Source: Candidatus Microgenomates bacterium (GTDB taxonomy: Bacteria > Patescibacteriota > Microgenomatia > 2-02-FULL-39-11). From it: a stretch of DNA of 6,424 nt. Each line of letters starts with the position of its first letter. Position 1 is the stretch's first letter. Positions 4,614 through 6,424 of the stretch are shown piece after piece. The stretch is from assembly GCA_022866885.1 (NCBI GenBank), contig JALHWS010000131.1, forward strand, positions 1-6,424. Reading direction: 5' to 3'. A program made the position numbers and the translations under genes. The notes beneath the pieces are model-generated. The model did not search any database and was not told the origin of the DNA. It saw only the letters and a program-made list of their open reading frames with translations.

Positions 4614-6424
4614 TTATTTTGCGGCAGAAGGAGATAAAATGTCCGTGGCAGTTGAAGAAATTTTTGGGATTACCGTAGCGTTGTCTATTTTTATCAATTC
4701 TTCCGGTAGACAATCGGAAAGATTTTGCGAAAAAATAGTAGTTGATGAAAAGTCTCTATTTTCAAGTACCCAGAGAAGGAGTTCTTGGCCGGCGCCGGCT
4801 ATGTTTAAAGCAGTATCTCCGGAACCCGGAGATACCAATTGACCTTTAAAATCCGGACAAACAGACTCCCAAGAGCTGCTGCCGCCTTGTCTCCAGATTA
4901 ATTCATAAGTCGCTCCATTTCCATCAAGTACTGAAGCGAACAGCTTATCTCCGACCCAGGTAAATCTGAAATTACCCGATGTACTAGGCAATTTTTCGGT
5001 CGTTAACACCTCAAAGCCGTCTTTGTCCACCCAACTTTTTCCATCAATTAATTTTAAAATCTTTACCGTGGTCTCACCATTCTCGGATAGGGCAAAAGCA
5101 AAATATTTTCCTTCTTCGTCGGTAGACCAACCAATCCGTCTCATTATGTTAAAACTTGAATCCAACAAAAGTTCCTTTCCTTTAAGCGGGTCGGAAAATA
5201 ACCAGCCGTCCGGGGTTGGGAGAAGTGCGGTTGTATTAGTAGTAGCGGCAACGATTTTGTTTGGCTTGGCAAATAAAGTTACCAGGCGTCCGTCTATCAT
5301 GGTTCCAAAAACAGTTGTGTGACCAGTTTGTCCCTTCTGCATGTTTGCCAAAGCGGCGTTTAAATCTATCAGAGACAGTGAAGAAATAGCGGCAAGTTGT
5401 TTTTCCCATGCCAACATCTCTTTCATTTCTTGTGCATTTAATGGTTGACCAGGCTGTTTGGTTATATCTTCTAAAGATATTATTTGTTCGGGACCCGATG
5501 AGGGTTTTATCAGTCTTCCCCGAAATATAAAGGCATAGATCATACTTCGTCCAAATATTTTTGGCGTTGACACCAGAAAATCGGCGGTAGAGGGTATTTT
5601 TAATATTTCTTTGAGAATCCATCGTCCGTTTTCTTCCACATTTCGATAAATACGGATTCCATCCGTTCCGACGACGGCCAATTGCGTATCGTTCATATTG
5701 GTAATATACGCATCAGGGATAATGTTTGTAGTGCCATCGGCATTGACGATTGTCATTTTCATCTCTGACTGATCGATAGTACTATAACCCCATGAGTTAA
5801 AATTTAATGCATCTAAAGGAACTGGTTCGGAATTTATTGCAACCGGGAGAAATAATTTAAATGGTCTTTGTTGTTGGTCTGTCGTTACCGGCGGGGGAGG
5901 AGGATTTTGTCCTTGATGGCTTCCATTTTGACCTCCGTTATACGTATTCGGCAGCGGGAGAACCACTGGTGCTAAAGCAGATAAGACTCCAACGCCTGCC
6001 GCGGCATAGTCTGTCAATTTTGGCCCATCATCTATTCGCACTCGTTGTCTTTTTGTCCGGAATAGATTTCCAATGTCCTGACGAACTCTTCCTAATCCAC
6101 CGGGTAGAAAATCAGTAAAATCTCTGGCATATTCCTCAGCTCCAAGAGTAATTACTTCGACCAAATCCATCGCAGCAAACCAAGAGGTAAATAAATTCAT
6201 ACAAGCCTGATTTGGGAAAGATCTCAACACCTGCATCAGGTATGGTTCTTTCAGCAAAAAATCAACTTTCTCTCTAATAGATTGAGGAGAATTCAAAATC
6301 ATTTTCTTCAAAGCCATATTAGCTTCAGTTGTAAGATCTTCTTGAAAATTATGCAGTGGAGCATATTTTAAAAAGGATTTTGGTTTGGTAAAAAGAAAAC
6401 CATGTATGTTTGTTCCTTCTGAAT
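4614..6424 (-). CDS. membrane-anchored surface protein with beta-propeller-like repeats, 5' end beyond window
   Basis: I do not recognise a named family. Numbering from the internal ATG at 6317 (567 codons): residues 1-95 are helical and end in the basic stretch RTKRQRVR (88-94). One hydrophobic segment lies at ~104-122. A linker rich in Gly/Asn/Gln/Pro follows (125-150, with PPPPP), then FKLFLPVA and a large strand-rich domain to the end. W397 and W454 start two similar segments (W..D..K.F...L...NG.T), 57 residues apart, like propeller blades. Two cysteines (C487, C536) could form a disulfide. Positive charge before the single membrane segment predicts N-in, C-out topology. The frame stays open for 35 more codons to the window edge, and ATG 6317 has no Shine-Dalgarno, so I treat the gene as 5'-partial. 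A start at 6317 remains possible. Confidence 0.75.
   Translation of the reverse strand, partial: SEGTNIHGFLFTKPKSFLKYAPLHNFQEDLTTEANMALKKMILNSPQSIREKVDFLLKEPYLMQVLRSFPNQACMNLFTSWFAAMDLVEVITLGAEEYARDFTDFLPGGLGRVRQDIGNLFRTKRQRVRIDDGPKLTDYAAAGVGVLSALAPVVLPLPNTYNGGQNGSHQGQNPPPPPVTTDQQQRPFKLFLPVAINSEPVPLDALNFNSWGYSTIDQSEMKMTIVNADGTTNIIPDAYITNMNDTQLAVVGTDGIRIYRNVEENGRWILKEILKIPSTADFLVSTPKIFGRSMIYAFIFRGRLIKPSSGPEQIISLEDITKQPGQPLNAQEMKEMLAWEKQLAAISSLSLIDLNAALANMQKGQTGHTTVFGTMIDGRLVTLFAKPNKIVAATTNTTALLPTPDGWLFSDPLKGKELLLDSSFNIMRRIGWSTDEEGKYFAFALSENGETTVKILKLIDGKSWVDKDGFEVLTTEKLPSTSGNFRFTWVGDKLFASVLDGNGATYELIWRQGGSSSWESVCPDFKGQLVSPGSGDTALNIAGAGQELLLWVLENRDFSSTTIFSQNLSDCLPEELIKIDNATVIPKISSTATDILSPSAAK

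Noticed and set aside
4597..4842. Plus-strand 81-codon frame at the end of the surface protein gene
   Set aside because: It overlaps the longer minus-strand frame with propeller-like repeats and shows no motif or ribosome binding site of its own.

Overview
The window most likely comes from a Candidate Phyla Radiation (Patescibacteria) bacterium, perhaps Microgenomates-like. The rank is inferred from the style of the 16S tail, the stand-alone 16S gene, compact genes and many small hairpin repeats; no search could be run. The first bases are the 3' end of a 16S rRNA gene. It ends in a normal anti-Shine-Dalgarno and is followed about 100 nt later by a strong intrinsic terminator. No tRNA or 23S follows, so the rRNA genes appear unlinked.

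Layout on the + strand: 16S tail (1-206); a spacer with tandem GC-rich hairpins, a terminator and a candidate promoter (207-483); a full-length single-chain transketolase (484-2475); a spacer holding two back-to-back hairpins; a class I/II PLP aminotransferase with a clear Shine-Dalgarno (2561-3808); a related hairpin repeat; a probable 51-codon gene (3856-4011); and a small GIY-YIG nuclease gene (4141-4431) bracketed by inverted, hairpin-tipped repeats (4052-4094 and 4434-4482). After a gene-free spacer, a large minus-strand gene converges on this block (4614 to beyond the right edge). It encodes a membrane-anchored, probably extracellular protein with a proline/glutamine-rich linker and beta-propeller-like repeats. 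Its frame is still open at base 6424.

Transketolase (non-oxidative pentose phosphate pathway) and the aminotransferase (amino acid/keto acid exchange) are ordinary central metabolism. They lie in the same direction, but a hairpin element sits between them and may end or restart transcription. The most interesting part is the accessory material between genes. The GIY-YIG unit has the shape of a minimal mobile element: inverted repeats with conserved ends and unrelated hairpin tips around one AT-rich nuclease gene. In addition, a second family of 7-bp-stem, 2-nt-loop hairpins sits just after two stop codons and shows a compensatory base-pair change between copies.
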